From assembly GCA_039680605.1 (NCBI GenBank), contig JBDKTA010000009.1:142498-206497 (forward strand): a stretch of 64,000 bases of DNA, written 5' to 3'. This document shows positions 14,404 through 26,069 of this stretch, piece by piece. The notes below the pieces were generated by a model, which ran no database searches, was not told the DNA's origin, and saw only the letters and a program-made list of their open reading frames with translations. How positions within the stretch are numbered: position 1 is the stretch's first letter; each line of letters begins with the position of its first letter. The translations under genes and the position numbers were made by a program. Source of the DNA: Planctomycetaceae bacterium (GTDB taxonomy: Bacteria > Planctomycetota > Phycisphaerae > SM23-33).

Positions 14404-16134
14404 GTGAATGGACGAATTGTCGCAGTCTACGGAAACATGGTGATCGCCCAGATCGAGGGACAGGTGGTCCAGAACTCGATCGGGTACTGCTGCCGCAGCG
14501 ACGGGGCTCGACTGCTCAGCGAGGTGATCCGCATCCGCGGTCAGCACGCCGACCTGCAGGTCTTTGAAGAAACGCGCGGGCTCAAGGTCGGAAACCCCGT
14601 CGAGTTCCACCAGGAAATGCTCTCCGTCGCCTTGGGACCGGGCCTGCTGGGCCAGATCTACGACGGCCTGCAGAATCCCCTGCCCAAGCTGGCCGAATCG
14701 ACCGGATTTTTTCTCCAGCCCGGCCAGTACATCCACGGTCTGGACCTGGATCGCAAGTGGGACTTTACGCCCACCGCGGCCGTCGGCGACACCCTGACCG
14801 CCGCGGCGACGCTGGGCACCGTGCCCGAGGGCATCTTCACGCACCAGATCATGGCGCCGTTCACGCTGGCCGGACCATGCAAGGTCGAGTCGATCGCCGC
14901 GGGCGGTTCGTACACCATTGCCGACGAAATCGCCGTCCTGTCCGACGAGCGCGGCCAGCGGCACAGCGTCACCATGCAGCAGAACTGGCCGGTCAAGGTC
15001 GCGCTGAACATCTCGCGACGCCGCCTGATGCCCACCGAGCCGCTGGTCACCCGCGTGCGGATCATCGACACGATGTTCCCCATCGTGCGCGGCGGCACGT
15101 ACTGCATCCCCGGACCGTTCGGGGCCGGCAAGACCGTCCTGCAGCAGATCACCTCCCGCCACGCCGAGATCGACGTGGTGATCATCGCCGCCTGCGGCGA
15201 GCGCGCCGGAGAGGTCGTCGAGACGCTGCGCGAGTTCCCCGAGCTGTCCGACCCGCGCACCGGCAAGAGCCTCATGGAACGCACCATCATCATCTGCAAC
15301 ACCTCGGCCATGCCCGTCGCTGCACGCGAGGCTTCGGTCTACACCGCCGCGACCCTGGGCGAGTACTACCGCCAGATGGGGCTCAACGTGCTGCTGCTGG
15401 CCGACTCGACCAGCCGCTGGGCCCAGGCCATGCGCGAGCTGTCGGGGCGCCTGGAAGAAATCCCCGGCGAAGAGGCGTTCCCGGCGTACCTGGAGAGCCG
15501 GATCGCCGGGTTCTACGAGCGCGCCGCCGCCGTCGAGCTCAACGACGGGCGCATCGGAACGCTGACCATCGGCGGGACGGTCAGCCCGGCCGGCGGCAAC
15601 TTCGAAGAGCCCGTCACGCAGGGCACGCTCAAGGTGGTCGGGGCGTTCCACGGCCTCTCGCGCGCCCGCAGCGACGCGCGGCGTTATCCGGCGATCGACC
15701 CGCTGGATTCCTGGAGCAAGTACGCTGGCATCATGAATCCCGACGACGTGGCGTTCGTTCGCGGCATGCTCAAGCGCGGCAACGACGTGGCGCAGATGAT
15801 GACCGTCGTCGGCGAGGAAGGCACCAGCGTCGACGACTTTCTGATCATGCTCAAAGCCGAGTTCTTCGACGACTGCTACCTCCAGCAGAACGCCTTCGAC
15901 GAGGTCGACGCCGCCACGCCCGCCGACCGCCAGAAAGCCGTCTTCGCCCGCGTCGTCGAGGTGCTCAGGCTCGAGTTCGACTTCGCCGACAAGGACCGGG
16001 CCCGCACCACGATGGTCGCCGTGGCCGACCTCTTCCGCAACTGGAACTATGCCAAGAGCGGCAGCGACGAATACCGGGCCCTTGAAGAGCGCATCGCCCG
16101 TTTCATCGCCACGAAAGGCACGACACAAGAATGA
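14404..16134 (+). CDS. atpA: V-type ATP synthase subunit A (catalytic)
   Basis: A 576-residue catalytic nucleotide-binding subunit, normal length for the family. Walker A GPFGAGKT is at residues 237-244. The V-type insertion lies upstream of it ([17 protein letters not shown]). Other signatures are [48 protein letters not shown] and KYAGIMNP. The start is a GTG at 14404 ([13 protein letters not shown]) behind GAGGA; the frame runs further upstream but lacks homology there. The stop overlaps the start of subunit B (ATGA). It works with B to couple ATP hydrolysis or synthesis to ion flow. Confidence 0.95.
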   Translation: MNGRIVAVYGNMVIAQIEGQVVQNSIGYCCRSDGARLLSEVIRIRGQHADLQVFEETRGLKVGNPVEFHQEMLSVALGPGLLGQIYDGLQNPLPKLAESTGFFLQPGQYIHGLDLDRKWDFTPTAAVGDTLTAAATLGTVPEGIFTHQIMAPFTLAGPCKVESIAAGGSYTIADEIAVLSDERGQRHSVTMQQNWPVKVALNISRRRLMPTEPLVTRVRIIDTMFPIVRGGTYCIPGPFGAGKTVLQQITSRHAEIDVVIIAACGERAGEVVETLREFPELSDPRTGKSLMERTIIICNTSAMPVAAREASVYTAATLGEYYRQMGLNVLLLADSTSRWAQAMRELSGRLEEIPGEEAFPAYLESRIAGFYERAAAVELNDGRIGTLTIGGTVSPAGGNFEEPVTQGTLKVVGAFHGLSRARSDARRYPAIDPLDSWSKYAGIMNPDDVAFVRGMLKRGNDVAQMMTVVGEEGTSVDDFLIMLKAEFFDDCYLQQNAFDEVDAATPADRQKAVFARVVEVLRLEFDFADKDRARTTMVAVADLFRNWNYAKSGSDEYRALEERIARFIATKGTTQE

Positions 16135-17459
16135 GAAAGTACTTCAACGAGATCATGCGCATCGCCGGCAACGTCGTCACCGTCGGCGCCGAGAACGTCG
16201 GGTACGAAGAGCTCGCGATGATCGTCTCGCAGCGCCGCTCCTCGCTGGCGCAGGTGATCCACCTCGAGAGCGACCAGGTCAGCCTGCAGGTCTTCAACGG
16301 CACGCAGGGCATCTCCACCAGCGACCGCGTGCGATTCCTCGGCCGGCCGATGCAGGTGCCCTTCAGCGACGACCTGCTCGGGCGCGTCTTCGACGGCTCG
16401 GGCCGTCCGCGCGACGGACGCGCCGACGTCGTCGGCGAGATGATCGAGGTCGCCCGACCGGCGGTCAACCCCGTCAAACGCCTCATGCCCGACAAGATGG
16501 TGCATACCGGTATCCCGATGATCGACATCTTCAACTCGCTCGTCGAGTCGCAGAAGCTGCCGATCTTCTCCGTCGCCGGCGAACCGTACAACGAACTGTT
16601 GGCCCGCATCGGGCTCCAGGCCAAGGCCGACATCATCATTCTGGGCGGCATGGGCCTGCGCCACGACGACTACCTCAAGTTCCAGCAGGCCTTCGACGAA
16701 GGCGGCGTGCTGGGGCGCTCGATCATGTTCATCCACACCGCCGCCGACCCGGTCGTCGAGACCCTGCTGGTGCCGGACCTGTGCCTGGCCGTGGGCGAGC
16801 AGTTCGCCCTGCAGGGCAAGCGCGTGCTGGTGCTGCTGACGGACATGACGGCCTTTGCCGACGCCCTGAAGGAAATCTCCATCATCATGGAGCAGATTCC
16901 CTCCAACCGCGGGTATCCCGGCGACCTGTACACGCAGATGGCCAAGCGGTACGAGAAGGCCGTCGACTTCGACGGCGCCGGTTCGATGACGCTGCTGGCC
17001 TGCACGACGATGCCCGGCGACGACGTGACGCACCCCGTGCCCGACAACACCGGGTACATCACCGAAGGGCAGTTCTACCTGCGCAACGGGCGCATCGAGC
17101 CGTTCGGGTCGCTCTCGCGTCTCAAGCAGCAGGTCAACGGCAAGACGCGCGACGACCATCGCGCGATCATGACCGCCTGCATCCAGCTTTACTCCCAGTG
17201 CGTCCAGTCGCGCGAGAAGCGCGACATGGGCTTCGAGGTCTCCAAGTGGGACCAGGCCCTGCTCGACTACGGCGCCGCCTTCGAGAGCCGCATCATGGAC
17301 CTGCGGGTCAACATCCCGCTGTTCGACGCCCTAGACCGCTGCTGGGAGATCCTGGCCGACTGCTTCACCCCCGAAGAGGTCGGCATCCGCCGCAGCATTC
17401 TGGAAGCACACTGGCCCAAGCCGCTGGACAAAGAAGCCCCGGCCGCCGCAACCGCATAA
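16131..17459 (+). CDS. atpB: V-type ATP synthase subunit B (regulatory)
   Basis: A 442-residue non-catalytic subunit. There is no Walker A motif, as expected, but the family segments are clear: GYEELAMIV near the start, [67 protein letters not shown] and [16 protein letters not shown]. It overlaps subunit A by four bases and is followed after three bases by subunit D, so translational coupling is likely to set A:B stoichiometry. Confidence 0.95.
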   Translation: MRKYFNEIMRIAGNVVTVGAENVGYEELAMIVSQRRSSLAQVIHLESDQVSLQVFNGTQGISTSDRVRFLGRPMQVPFSDDLLGRVFDGSGRPRDGRADVVGEMIEVARPAVNPVKRLMPDKMVHTGIPMIDIFNSLVESQKLPIFSVAGEPYNELLARIGLQAKADIIILGGMGLRHDDYLKFQQAFDEGGVLGRSIMFIHTAADPVVETLLVPDLCLAVGEQFALQGKRVLVLLTDMTAFADALKEISIIMEQIPSNRGYPGDLYTQMAKRYEKAVDFDGAGSMTLLACTTMPGDDVTHPVPDNTGYITEGQFYLRNGRIEPFGSLSRLKQQVNGKTRDDHRAIMTACIQLYSQCVQSREKRDMGFEVSKWDQALLDYGAAFESRIMDLRVNIPLFDALDRCWEILADCFTPEEVGIRRSILEAHWPKPLDKEAPAAATA

Positions 17460-17462
17460 CCC

Positions 17463-18134
17463 ATGGCACAGAAGGTCAAACTGACTCGCCCCGAGCTCAA
17501 GCGCCAGCGCGACGCGCTGACGCGCTTCGAGCGCTACCTGCCCATGCTCAAGCTCAAGCAGCAGCAACTCCAGAGCACCGTGCAGCAGGTGCAGCGCAAG
17601 ACCATCGAGGCCCAGCGCGACGCCGAGGCGGCGCAGCAGAGCTTCGACCGCTACAGCGCGGTGCTGGCGGATCGCGCCGGCGTCAACGTGACCGCCCTGG
17701 CCGAACCCTCGCAGGTGAAGACCACCACCGCCAACATCGCCGGCGTGACGATCCCGGTCTTTCAGGGCGTCGAGTTCGCCGCGGCGGACTACAGCCTGTT
17801 CACCACGCCCGCCTGGGTCGACCGCGCGGTGGCCGACCTGCGGTCCATCAGCTCGCTCAGGGCCCGCGCCGAGATCCTCCATCGCCAGCAGATCCTGCTG
17901 CAGCGGGAGTTGCTCAAGATCATCCAGCGCGTCAACCTCTTCGAAAAGGTCAAGATCCCCCGCACTCGCGAGATCATCCGCGTCATCCGCATCAAGCTCG
18001 GAGACGAGATGACCGCGGCCGTCGGACGGGCCAAGATCGCCAAGACCAAGCTGTCGGAGTCCGACTTCCACACCGCCGCCGAACCCGCCGAGCCTGAGGC
18101 CCCGGCCCAGGCGACCACGGAGGGCACGCCATGA
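17463..18134 (+). CDS. atpD: V-type ATP synthase subunit D (central stalk)
   Basis: A 223-residue central rotor subunit. Two long helices are evident: the N-terminal KLTRPELKRQRDALTRFERYLPMLKLKQQQL and the C-terminal TRREIIRVIRIKLGDEMTAAVGRA region (read as TREIIRVIRIKLGDE). The tail is Ala/Pro/Glu-rich and probably flexible. It lies three bases after subunit B and overlaps subunit I by ATGA. Subunit F, which normally binds D, has no gene in the operon. Confidence 0.9.
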   Translation: MAQKVKLTRPELKRQRDALTRFERYLPMLKLKQQQLQSTVQQVQRKTIEAQRDAEAAQQSFDRYSAVLADRAGVNVTALAEPSQVKTTTANIAGVTIPVFQGVEFAAADYSLFTTPAWVDRAVADLRSISSLRARAEILHRQQILLQRELLKIIQRVNLFEKVKIPRTREIIRVIRIKLGDEMTAAVGRAKIAKTKLSESDFHTAAEPAEPEAPAQATTEGTP

Positions 18135-19903
18135 TCGTGACCATGCAGAAGGTCTACGTGGCCGTCGCCGCCGGCGACCGGGGGCGACTCCTCGACGGCC
18201 TGGCCGACCTGGGCGTCATGCACCTCCAGCCGGTCGATCCGTCGCTGGTCAAGGTCGACGAACCGACCGCCCGCGCCCGCGACGCCGCCCGACGCGCCAT
18301 GCAGATTCTCGCCTCGGTGGAGTCCGCCGGTCCGCGACCGTCGATTGCACCGGCCCAGGCCGTTGACGAAGTCATGGAACTCTCCCGACGCTCGGCCGAG
18401 CAGATCAGCCGCCTGGCCGCGTTGCATCGCCAGATCGAGCAGCTCGAGCCCTGGGGTGACGTGCGACTGGAACAGTTGCAGGCGCTGGCCTCAGCCGGCG
18501 TGCCGCTGCGGTTCTTCGACGTGCCTCGCGAGGCGATCGATCAGGTCAGGGCTGAACTGGTTCAAGAGGTCGCCACCCTGCCGCGAGAACACGCCTTGGT
18601 GGCCGCCGTCGACCGCGCCGGCGCCTTGCAGATTCCCGAGGCGGCTGTCGAACTGCCTCTGCCCGCGCGCGACCGCCCCTCCATCCGCGCCGAAGCCGCC
18701 CACCTCGACGCGACCATTAAGGCCGACGCCGCACGACTGGCGCAGTTGGCCGGACTCGCCGACGACATCCGCCACCACCTGGGGCAACTGGAAGAGCGGG
18801 CCGCGTTCATGCAGGCCGATACCGGTTCGCTGGTCAGCGGGCCTCTCTTTGCCGTTCAGGGTTGGATGCCCGCCAATGACGTCGCACGACTGACCCAACA
18901 GTTGGCCGACTCGGGCATCACTGCCGCCGTCGCGGCCATGGACGCCGCCGATGACGAGACGCCGCCGACGCTGGTTCGCCCGCCGCGCTGGGCCAAGCCG
19001 ATCCAGGGGCTCATGACGATGCTGGGCCTGGACCCGGGTTATCGCGAGACGGACGTGTCGGTGGCCTTCATGATCGCCCTGCCGATCTTCGCGGCGATCC
19101 TCATCGGCGACGCGGGCTACGGACTGCTGTTCCTGCTCGCGCCAGTCCTGCTGTATCGCAAAACCGTGGCAAAAATGGGGCGGGACATGACGCACCTGAT
19201 CATGATCATCGGCGTCACGACGATGATCTGGGGCTGCCTGACCAGTTCTTTCTTCGGCATCAATTTCCTGAAATTGCTGACTGGACGCGGAGCGTTGATT
19301 GAAGTATCGATGGGGTCTGAAGCAATGCGATTCATGATGCTCCTGAGTTTCACCATTGGCGTACTGCATCTGTCCCTTGCGCAGCTTTGGCGAGCAGCGT
19401 TAATCTTCCCGAGCCTCCAGTTCCTGTGCAAAGTAGGCTGGGCGATCTTCCTGTGGGGCATGTACGGGGTGGTGCGCATGGTGGTCCTGCAGGCCCCGTT
19501 TAACACGGGCACCCCATGGCCGTATCTGCTGATCGCAGGGGGCGCACTGGCGATCATCTTCACCAGTCCCTCCCGCAACATCTTCCGCATGGTCCTGGTT
19601 GGTCTGGCCAACTTCCCGCTGGCAGGCATCGGAACGTTCTCCGACATCATGAGCTATGTGCGATTGATGGCCATCGGTCTGGCGGGCGCCGTTCTGGCGA
19701 GCAACTTCAACGAATTGGGCACCAGCGCCGGTCCCATTTTTTTGATCCCCATCGTGCTTTTCGGTCATGCCCTGAATATCGGCTTGGCCATGATTGCCCT
19801 GTTCGCACATGGCGTGCGATTGAACGTGCTGGAATTTTCGAATAACTTTGGCATGGAATGGTCGGGGCACCCGTACCGGCCGTTCGAGCGAACCTCACAG
19901 TAG
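18131..19903 (+). CDS. atpI: V-type ATP synthase subunit I (a-subunit)
   Basis: A 590-residue stator membrane subunit. Residues 1-300 are the cytosolic coiled-coil arm (MIVTMQKVYVAVAAGDRGRLLDGLADLGVMHLQPVD at the start). From about residue 310 there are seven or more membrane segments (VAFMIALPIFAAILIGDAGYGLLF, LIMIIGVTTMIWGCLTSSFFG, LMAIGLAGAVLASNFN and others). The half-channel arginine expected of this subunit is probably in YVRLMAIGLAG. Family length is usually 600-650, so this copy is slightly short. It overlaps subunit D and is followed by K after 11 bases. Codon use becomes slightly less GC-rich from about 19,260 on. Confidence 0.92.
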   Translation: MIVTMQKVYVAVAAGDRGRLLDGLADLGVMHLQPVDPSLVKVDEPTARARDAARRAMQILASVESAGPRPSIAPAQAVDEVMELSRRSAEQISRLAALHRQIEQLEPWGDVRLEQLQALASAGVPLRFFDVPREAIDQVRAELVQEVATLPREHALVAAVDRAGALQIPEAAVELPLPARDRPSIRAEAAHLDATIKADAARLAQLAGLADDIRHHLGQLEERAAFMQADTGSLVSGPLFAVQGWMPANDVARLTQQLADSGITAAVAAMDAADDETPPTLVRPPRWAKPIQGLMTMLGLDPGYRETDVSVAFMIALPIFAAILIGDAGYGLLFLLAPVLLYRKTVAKMGRDMTHLIMIIGVTTMIWGCLTSSFFGINFLKLLTGRGALIEVSMGSEAMRFMMLLSFTIGVLHLSLAQLWRAALIFPSLQFLCKVGWAIFLWGMYGVVRMVVLQAPFNTGTPWPYLLIAGGALAIIFTSPSRNIFRMVLVGLANFPLAGIGTFSDIMSYVRLMAIGLAGAVLASNFNELGTSAGPIFLIPIVLFGHALNIGLAMIALFAHGVRLNVLEFSNNFGMEWSGHPYRPFERTSQ

Positions 19904-19914
19904 GAGATCCGATA

Positions 19915-20376
19915 ATGGAATGGGCCTTTTTGGGACAACTGGGTGTAGTGCTGGGTTTTGCGATGGCTGTCATCGGTTCCGCGCTGGGGATCAGCGCCGC
20001 CGGGCGAGCCGCCGCTGGCGCTTGGGCCAAAGATGCCAAGGCTGGGCTTCCGCTGCGGTTCACCTATGTCATCTTCATCGGCGCCCCAATCAGCCAGACC
20101 TTCTACGCCCTGCTTATCATGCTGCAGTTGGCCAAAAAGATCCCCTTGGCCGGACCCAACGCCGGACTAATGCTCGCTATGGGCCTGGCCTTGGGCTGCG
20201 GCGAGCTGTTCTCGGCCTGGGGACAGGGGCTTATCGGAGCTGCAGCTTGCCGCTGCATCTCTGAGAGCGAAGGCAAGGGCTTGGCTTTTCTGCTGATTGC
20301 CATCGGCGTCGTCGAGACCGTCGGCATCTTCACGATGGTGTTCATGCTGATGATGCTGCCCAATATCGTCGGCTGA
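19915..20376 (+). CDS. atpK: V-type ATP synthase subunit K (rotor ring)
   Basis: A 153-residue proteolipid with four membrane helices (two fused hairpins). The ion site can be read: Q61 in helix 2 (APISQTFYALL), Q104 in helix 3 (ELFSAWGQGLIGA) and E134 in helix 4 (GVVETVGIF). These match Gln65, Gln110 and Glu139 of the sodium-binding NtpK of Enterococcus hirae, with Ser60 where that protein has Thr64. There is one carboxylate per four helices, as in V-type rings built for pumping. The ATG at 19915 follows TAGGAG; an earlier in-frame start is unlikely. It is the last gene of the operon; a strong terminator follows. Confidence 0.93.
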   Translation: MEWAFLGQLGVVLGFAMAVIGSALGISAAGRAAAGAWAKDAKAGLPLRFTYVIFIGAPISQTFYALLIMLQLAKKIPLAGPNAGLMLAMGLALGCGELFSAWGQGLIGAAACRCISESEGKGLAFLLIAIGVVETVGIFTMVFMLMMLPNIVG

Positions 20377-20405
20377 CGCACCTGACAAATGAGTTAAATA
20401 CACCA

Positions 20406-20443
20406 GCGGCCTGCACGCTCTCACGTGCAGGCCGCATTTTTAT
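20406..20443 (+). terminator. Rho-independent terminator of the V-ATPase operon
   Basis: Perfect 12-bp stem GCGGCCTGCACG / CGTGCAGGCCGC with a 6-base loop (CTCTCA), followed by ATTTTTAT, 30 bases after the atpK stop. Confidence 0.92.
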
Positions 20444-20458
20444 GTCCGGTCGGCTCGG

Positions 20459-21763
20459 TTACCTGGACGGGCTGGTCCCATTGCCATCCGCCTCGGCAGC
20501 GCCGGTCTGGCTGGCGGTTCCGTCGGCCTTGACGGCCTTGGGCTGCGCCGGGACGCTCGGCTGGGCCTTGGCGGCCTCAGGAGTCCTGGTGTTGGACGCC
20601 GTCTGCGGTACGGTCAGCGGGGCGCCCTGCGGCAGGGAATACAGCGCCGTGGCCGGCACGGCCTGCTTGGCGAGGTTGGGACCGCTGTAGCGCAGTTCCA
20701 GCCCGCTGCGGTTGCCGCCGTTGAAGTAGTCGATCTGGATGGGGTGTTTGCCGGCCGCGAGCTTGATCTCGCCGCGTTTGGTCCACATGCCGTGTTCGCC
20801 GTCGTTGTCGGCGATGAGCATCCCGCCGACGCTCAGGCGGCTTCCGTCGTCGCTGCGAAGATAGAACGTATAGACGCCCTGGACGGGGACATCCAGAAAC
20901 CCGGTAAACTTGACGGCAAAGCTGCCCGCCTGGGCCATCTCCAGCCCCAGTCCGCTCGTGCGGCCGCTCTTGGTGGGCACGAGCTTGTCGAACTCGGGGA
21001 CCATTCCGAACTTGCCTTCATAGTAGGAGTACTGCAGCCCCTGCACCAGGCCCGACAGGGCGACGGGCTCCAAGGCGGGTCGCTGGCTCGGCGGCGGGCA
21101 CAGGGGGCAGTAGAACTTGCCCGTCAGCGCCTCGACGACGCCCTGCACAAGCTGCGTCGTCACGCGGGCGTTGGGTCCGCTCGTCGAGCCCATGAGGTTG
21201 TTGCCGTAGAACTTGATCTTGTGATCGTAGTAATCCGCCAAGCCCATCATGTGACCCACTTCATGGGCGGCGTCCTTGAATCGCTCGCCGCCGCGCCGGC
21301 GCGGGTTCACCAGGGCGCTGGATTGCGTCGACCACACGCCGTCGATCGACGCCCCGCCGCGCGACGGGCTGTGCGTCGTTTTGCCCATGTACGCGATGGC
21401 CACGCGACCGTCGGGGGTATGCGGCAGGCTCGACTCGCGCCCGTCGTACGGTTGAATTTCGATCCGGTGATACCCCTTGGGGAAGGGCTTGTCGGCAGGG
21501 ACCGTGACCGTTTCGAGGGCGAAGACCACCCTGTGCCCGCACTGGCCGTACGCCTGGCTGCCTTCGGGACCGTTCCAGGTATCAAGGATTTCCTTATTCC
21601 ACCGCTCGATCAGCGCGTCGTTTCCGCCCTTGTACGCAATGTACACCGTGACGACCATCTTGCCGTCTTTGACATCAAACGTGGTTCGGGCCGCCGCTGT
21701 GGAGCACAGGGCGGAGAAACCCACCATGACTGCCGCCGTGACGATCACCTGAGCATGCTTCAT
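20459..21763 (-). CDS. Secreted metzincin-like metalloprotease with PA14 domain
   Basis: A 434-residue protein with a signal peptide (MKHAQVIVTAAVMVGFSALCSTAAA). Residues 167-177 read HEVGHMMGLAD, the HExxHxxGxxD zinc site; Asp as third ligand is the snapalysin-type variant. A Met-turn candidate follows (NNLMGS). Residues about 240-370 form a PA14-like domain (GLQYSYYEGKFGMVPEFDKL, GVYTFYLRSDDGSRLSVGGMLI, HPIQIDYFNGGNRSGLELRYSGP), usually a glycan-binding or pre-peptidase module. A disordered Ala/Thr/Pro tail ends the protein. The ATG at 21763 has AAGGG upstream. Likely acts outside the cytoplasm. It converges on the V-ATPase operon. Confidence 0.78.
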   Translation of the reverse strand: MKHAQVIVTAAVMVGFSALCSTAAARTTFDVKDGKMVVTVYIAYKGGNDALIERWNKEILDTWNGPEGSQAYGQCGHRVVFALETVTVPADKPFPKGYHRIEIQPYDGRESSLPHTPDGRVAIAYMGKTTHSPSRGGASIDGVWSTQSSALVNPRRRGGERFKDAAHEVGHMMGLADYYDHKIKFYGNNLMGSTSGPNARVTTQLVQGVVEALTGKFYCPLCPPPSQRPALEPVALSGLVQGLQYSYYEGKFGMVPEFDKLVPTKSGRTSGLGLEMAQAGSFAVKFTGFLDVPVQGVYTFYLRSDDGSRLSVGGMLIADNDGEHGMWTKRGEIKLAAGKHPIQIDYFNGGNRSGLELRYSGPNLAKQAVPATALYSLPQGAPLTVPQTASNTRTPEAAKAQPSVPAQPKAVKADGTASQTGAAEADGNGTSPSR

Positions 21764-21872
21764 GATCAAAACCCTTGCCTCCAGTTATGCCCGGCTGTGT
21801 GTGGGGGTACGTCCGAACATGATACCATTTCTTTCCTATTCAATGCTAAGGATTTTGCTTACGACTCGCCAA

Positions 21873-21913
21873 GCATGGCGACACTCGTTTGGGTCTCTCG
21901 CGTGTCGCCATGC
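21873..21913. repeat. GCATGGCGACAC palindrome
   Basis: 12-bp perfect inverted repeat GCATGGCGACAC / GTGTCGCCATGC (21873-21884 and 21902-21913) around a 17-base loop. It lies in the 300-base gap between the metzincin and purA. A related palindrome with a TGCCACC edge is at 24205-24236. Confidence 0.85.
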
Positions 21914-21989
21914 GCCCCCGGGACTTTCATGGTTTCTGGGAACGAAGGTTCATGAGCGACGGGGCAAGTCAGTCCCCAGCCTCTCGTAA

Positions 21990-24145
<2,156 letters not shown>

Positions 24146-24204
24146 CGGAGCGGCACGGCGACACGAGTTCTTTCGAAGCGCCGTGACGTCGCGGTCGCGC
24201 GGAC

Positions 24205-24236
24205 CATGGCGACCCGCTGCGCGTGTCGCCATGCCA
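24205..24236. repeat. CATGGCGAC palindrome with TGCCACC edge
   Basis: CATGGCGAC / GTCGCCATG (24205-24213, 24225-24233), continuing into CCACC. It lies in the 214-base gap between uppS and the beta-helix gene, which otherwise holds only the TTG start context of the latter. Confidence 0.75.
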
Positions 24237-24359
24237 CCCTCGTTTTCGGCATCCTGCCGGCGGTCGCGAGGTGGCCGTTCCCGACTTCGCCTGATGCGCC
24301 ACCCGGCAAAGACTTGCAGAAGAATTCTTCCCGGCGACAATGGGGAGAAGGAGTATGCA

Positions 24360-26006
24360 TTGACTTCCGCGTCAAATAGAACGGCCGTCTTGGTCTCCTG
24401 CCTGGCCCTGGTGTGTCAGGCGGCAGCGGCGCAATCGGCGCCGGACACAGCGAAGGAGTCTCCCGCGATGGCGCCGGCCGACTTGGGTCTCCAGCGATAC
24501 ATTGACGAACAGGTGCGGCAGGGACGCACGCGCGTGGTGGTACCGCCCGGGCGGTATCGCATGGCGCCCCGCGACCGGCAGCACCTGGTCCTGAAGGATC
24601 TGAAGAATGTGGAGATCGTCGCCGATGGCGTCGAGATGGTCTGCACCGAGACGACGCGGGCGGTCTCCATCGTCAACTGCACCAACCTGACGTTTCGCGG
24701 CCTGACGATCGACTACGACCCCCTGCCGTTCACGCAGGGGCGGATCGTCGCGATGTCGGCCGACAAGAAGGTCCACGAGATCGAACTGTTCGAGGGGTAT
24801 CCCCCTGCCGAATCGGCAAAGAACTGGAAGTACGAGATCTTCCGCCCGGACACGCGCACGCTGCGGTGCGACGACCGCTACCCGGCGAAGGTCGAGGCCG
24901 CCGGCCCGCGGCGGCTGCGGGTGACGCTGCCCAAAGGCACGCGAAGCAACCCCGAGCGCGTGGGCGACCTGGCGGTCATCGCATCCGAGCACGCCCTGCA
25001 CGGCAGCGTTCCCCACGCGATTCACGCCAACGAGTGCAGGAATCTTCACCTGGAGAACGTCACGCTGTATGCGTCGAACTGCTTCGGATTCTACGAGACG
25101 GCTTGTCAAGGCAGTACGTACTTGCGATGCCGCGTCGACCGCCGTAGCCCCGACGCCGACCCCGTCAAGCGGGCCTCCCCGCGGCTGCGGTCGCTTAATG
25201 CTGATGCCTTCCACAGCAAGTACGCGACAGTCGGGCCGAAGTACATCGAGTGCTTCGCCCGCTTCCAGGGCGACGATTGCATCGCCATCAACGGCGACTC
25301 GCACATGATCATGACCGCGCAAGGCAGAGCGCTCCGCGTGCTGGCCAAGGGCCGCATGAACATCCAGAGCGGCGACCCGGTGGAAATCGCCACGCCCGAC
25401 GACGGCGCCTTGATGGAGGCCAAGGCCGTCACCATCGAGGCGGCAGGTGAGATTCGCGACGATGAGCGGGCCTTCTTGTCCAAACAGAAAGGCGATGAGC
25501 GTGTACTCGCGCTGCACAAGGCTGTCACCATCACGCTGGATCGCCAGGTCAAGGTGGCCAGGGGCGGCCTCATCTATGCCGCCAACCGGCTCGGCAGCGG
25601 CTTTGAGATACGCGGCTGTGATTTCGGCCAGAACCGCTCGCGTGGGCTGGTGATCAAGGCCAGCGGCGGCCTGATCACCGGCAACCGCTTCGAGGGCTGC
25701 CGGATGTCGGCCATCCTCGTCTCGTCCGAGCGGTGGTGGCTCGAGGCAGGCAACAGCAGCGACGTGGCGATCACCGCCAACACGATCACGTCGTGCGAAG
25801 GCATTGCCATCAACGTCGCCGGCGGCGTACACCGGAACATCTCGATCACCGGCAACACGGTCCGGGACTGCTCCGCCCCGGGCATTTTCGCCTCGCGGGT
25901 GCGCGGCCTGCAGATCAAGGACAACTCGCTTGAATTGAAGCCCTCCCGCCGCGCCGGCGCCGCGGCGAAGGAGGCCCCGCCGATCGTCCGCCTCGACTGC
26001 GACTAG
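24360..26006 (+). CDS. Secreted right-handed beta-helix protein
   Basis: A 548-residue protein starting at a TTG (24360) placed 8 bases after GAAGGAG; the ATG at 24355 is in another frame and stops at once. A signal peptide is visible (TAVLVSCLALVCQAAAAQS). The rest has the alternating short turns of parallel beta-helix repeats: NVEIVADGVEMVC, NCTNLTFRGLTIDY, NECRNLHLENVTLYASN, ITGNRFEGCRMSAILV, ITANTITSCEGIAINV, SITGNTVRDCSAPGIFAS. Similar proteins in planctomycetes are often polysaccharide lyases or hydrolases, but no catalytic triad was identified. It probably acts on polysaccharides outside the cytoplasm. Confidence 0.8.
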   Translation: MTSASNRTAVLVSCLALVCQAAAAQSAPDTAKESPAMAPADLGLQRYIDEQVRQGRTRVVVPPGRYRMAPRDRQHLVLKDLKNVEIVADGVEMVCTETTRAVSIVNCTNLTFRGLTIDYDPLPFTQGRIVAMSADKKVHEIELFEGYPPAESAKNWKYEIFRPDTRTLRCDDRYPAKVEAAGPRRLRVTLPKGTRSNPERVGDLAVIASEHALHGSVPHAIHANECRNLHLENVTLYASNCFGFYETACQGSTYLRCRVDRRSPDADPVKRASPRLRSLNADAFHSKYATVGPKYIECFARFQGDDCIAINGDSHMIMTAQGRALRVLAKGRMNIQSGDPVEIATPDDGALMEAKAVTIEAAGEIRDDERAFLSKQKGDERVLALHKAVTITLDRQVKVARGGLIYAANRLGSGFEIRGCDFGQNRSRGLVIKASGGLITGNRFEGCRMSAILVSSERWWLEAGNSSDVAITANTITSCEGIAINVAGGVHRNISITGNTVRDCSAPGIFASRVRGLQIKDNSLELKPSRRAGAAAKEAPPIVRLDCD

Positions 26007-26055
26007 GGCGCCCAGTCGTCCGCCGTGGCACCCGGTCCGCGATCCTTTGGGGGCC

Positions 26056-26061
26056 TATAAT
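26056..26061 (+). promoter_or_regulatory. -10 box close to the ATG (leaderless candidate)
   Basis: TATAAT ends 8 bases before the ATG at 26070, and no Shine-Dalgarno fits between. Transcription from this box would begin at or next to the start codon. No good -35 was seen. Confidence 0.5.
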
Positions 26062-26069
26062 ATAACATC

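Noticed and set aside
14293..16128. 611-residue frame opposite atpA
   Set aside because: Antisense shadow of a certain gene.
24372..25832. Long open frame on the minus strand across the beta-helix gene
   Set aside because: It is a high-GC antisense shadow without family motifs; the plus-strand gene has a signal peptide and repeats.
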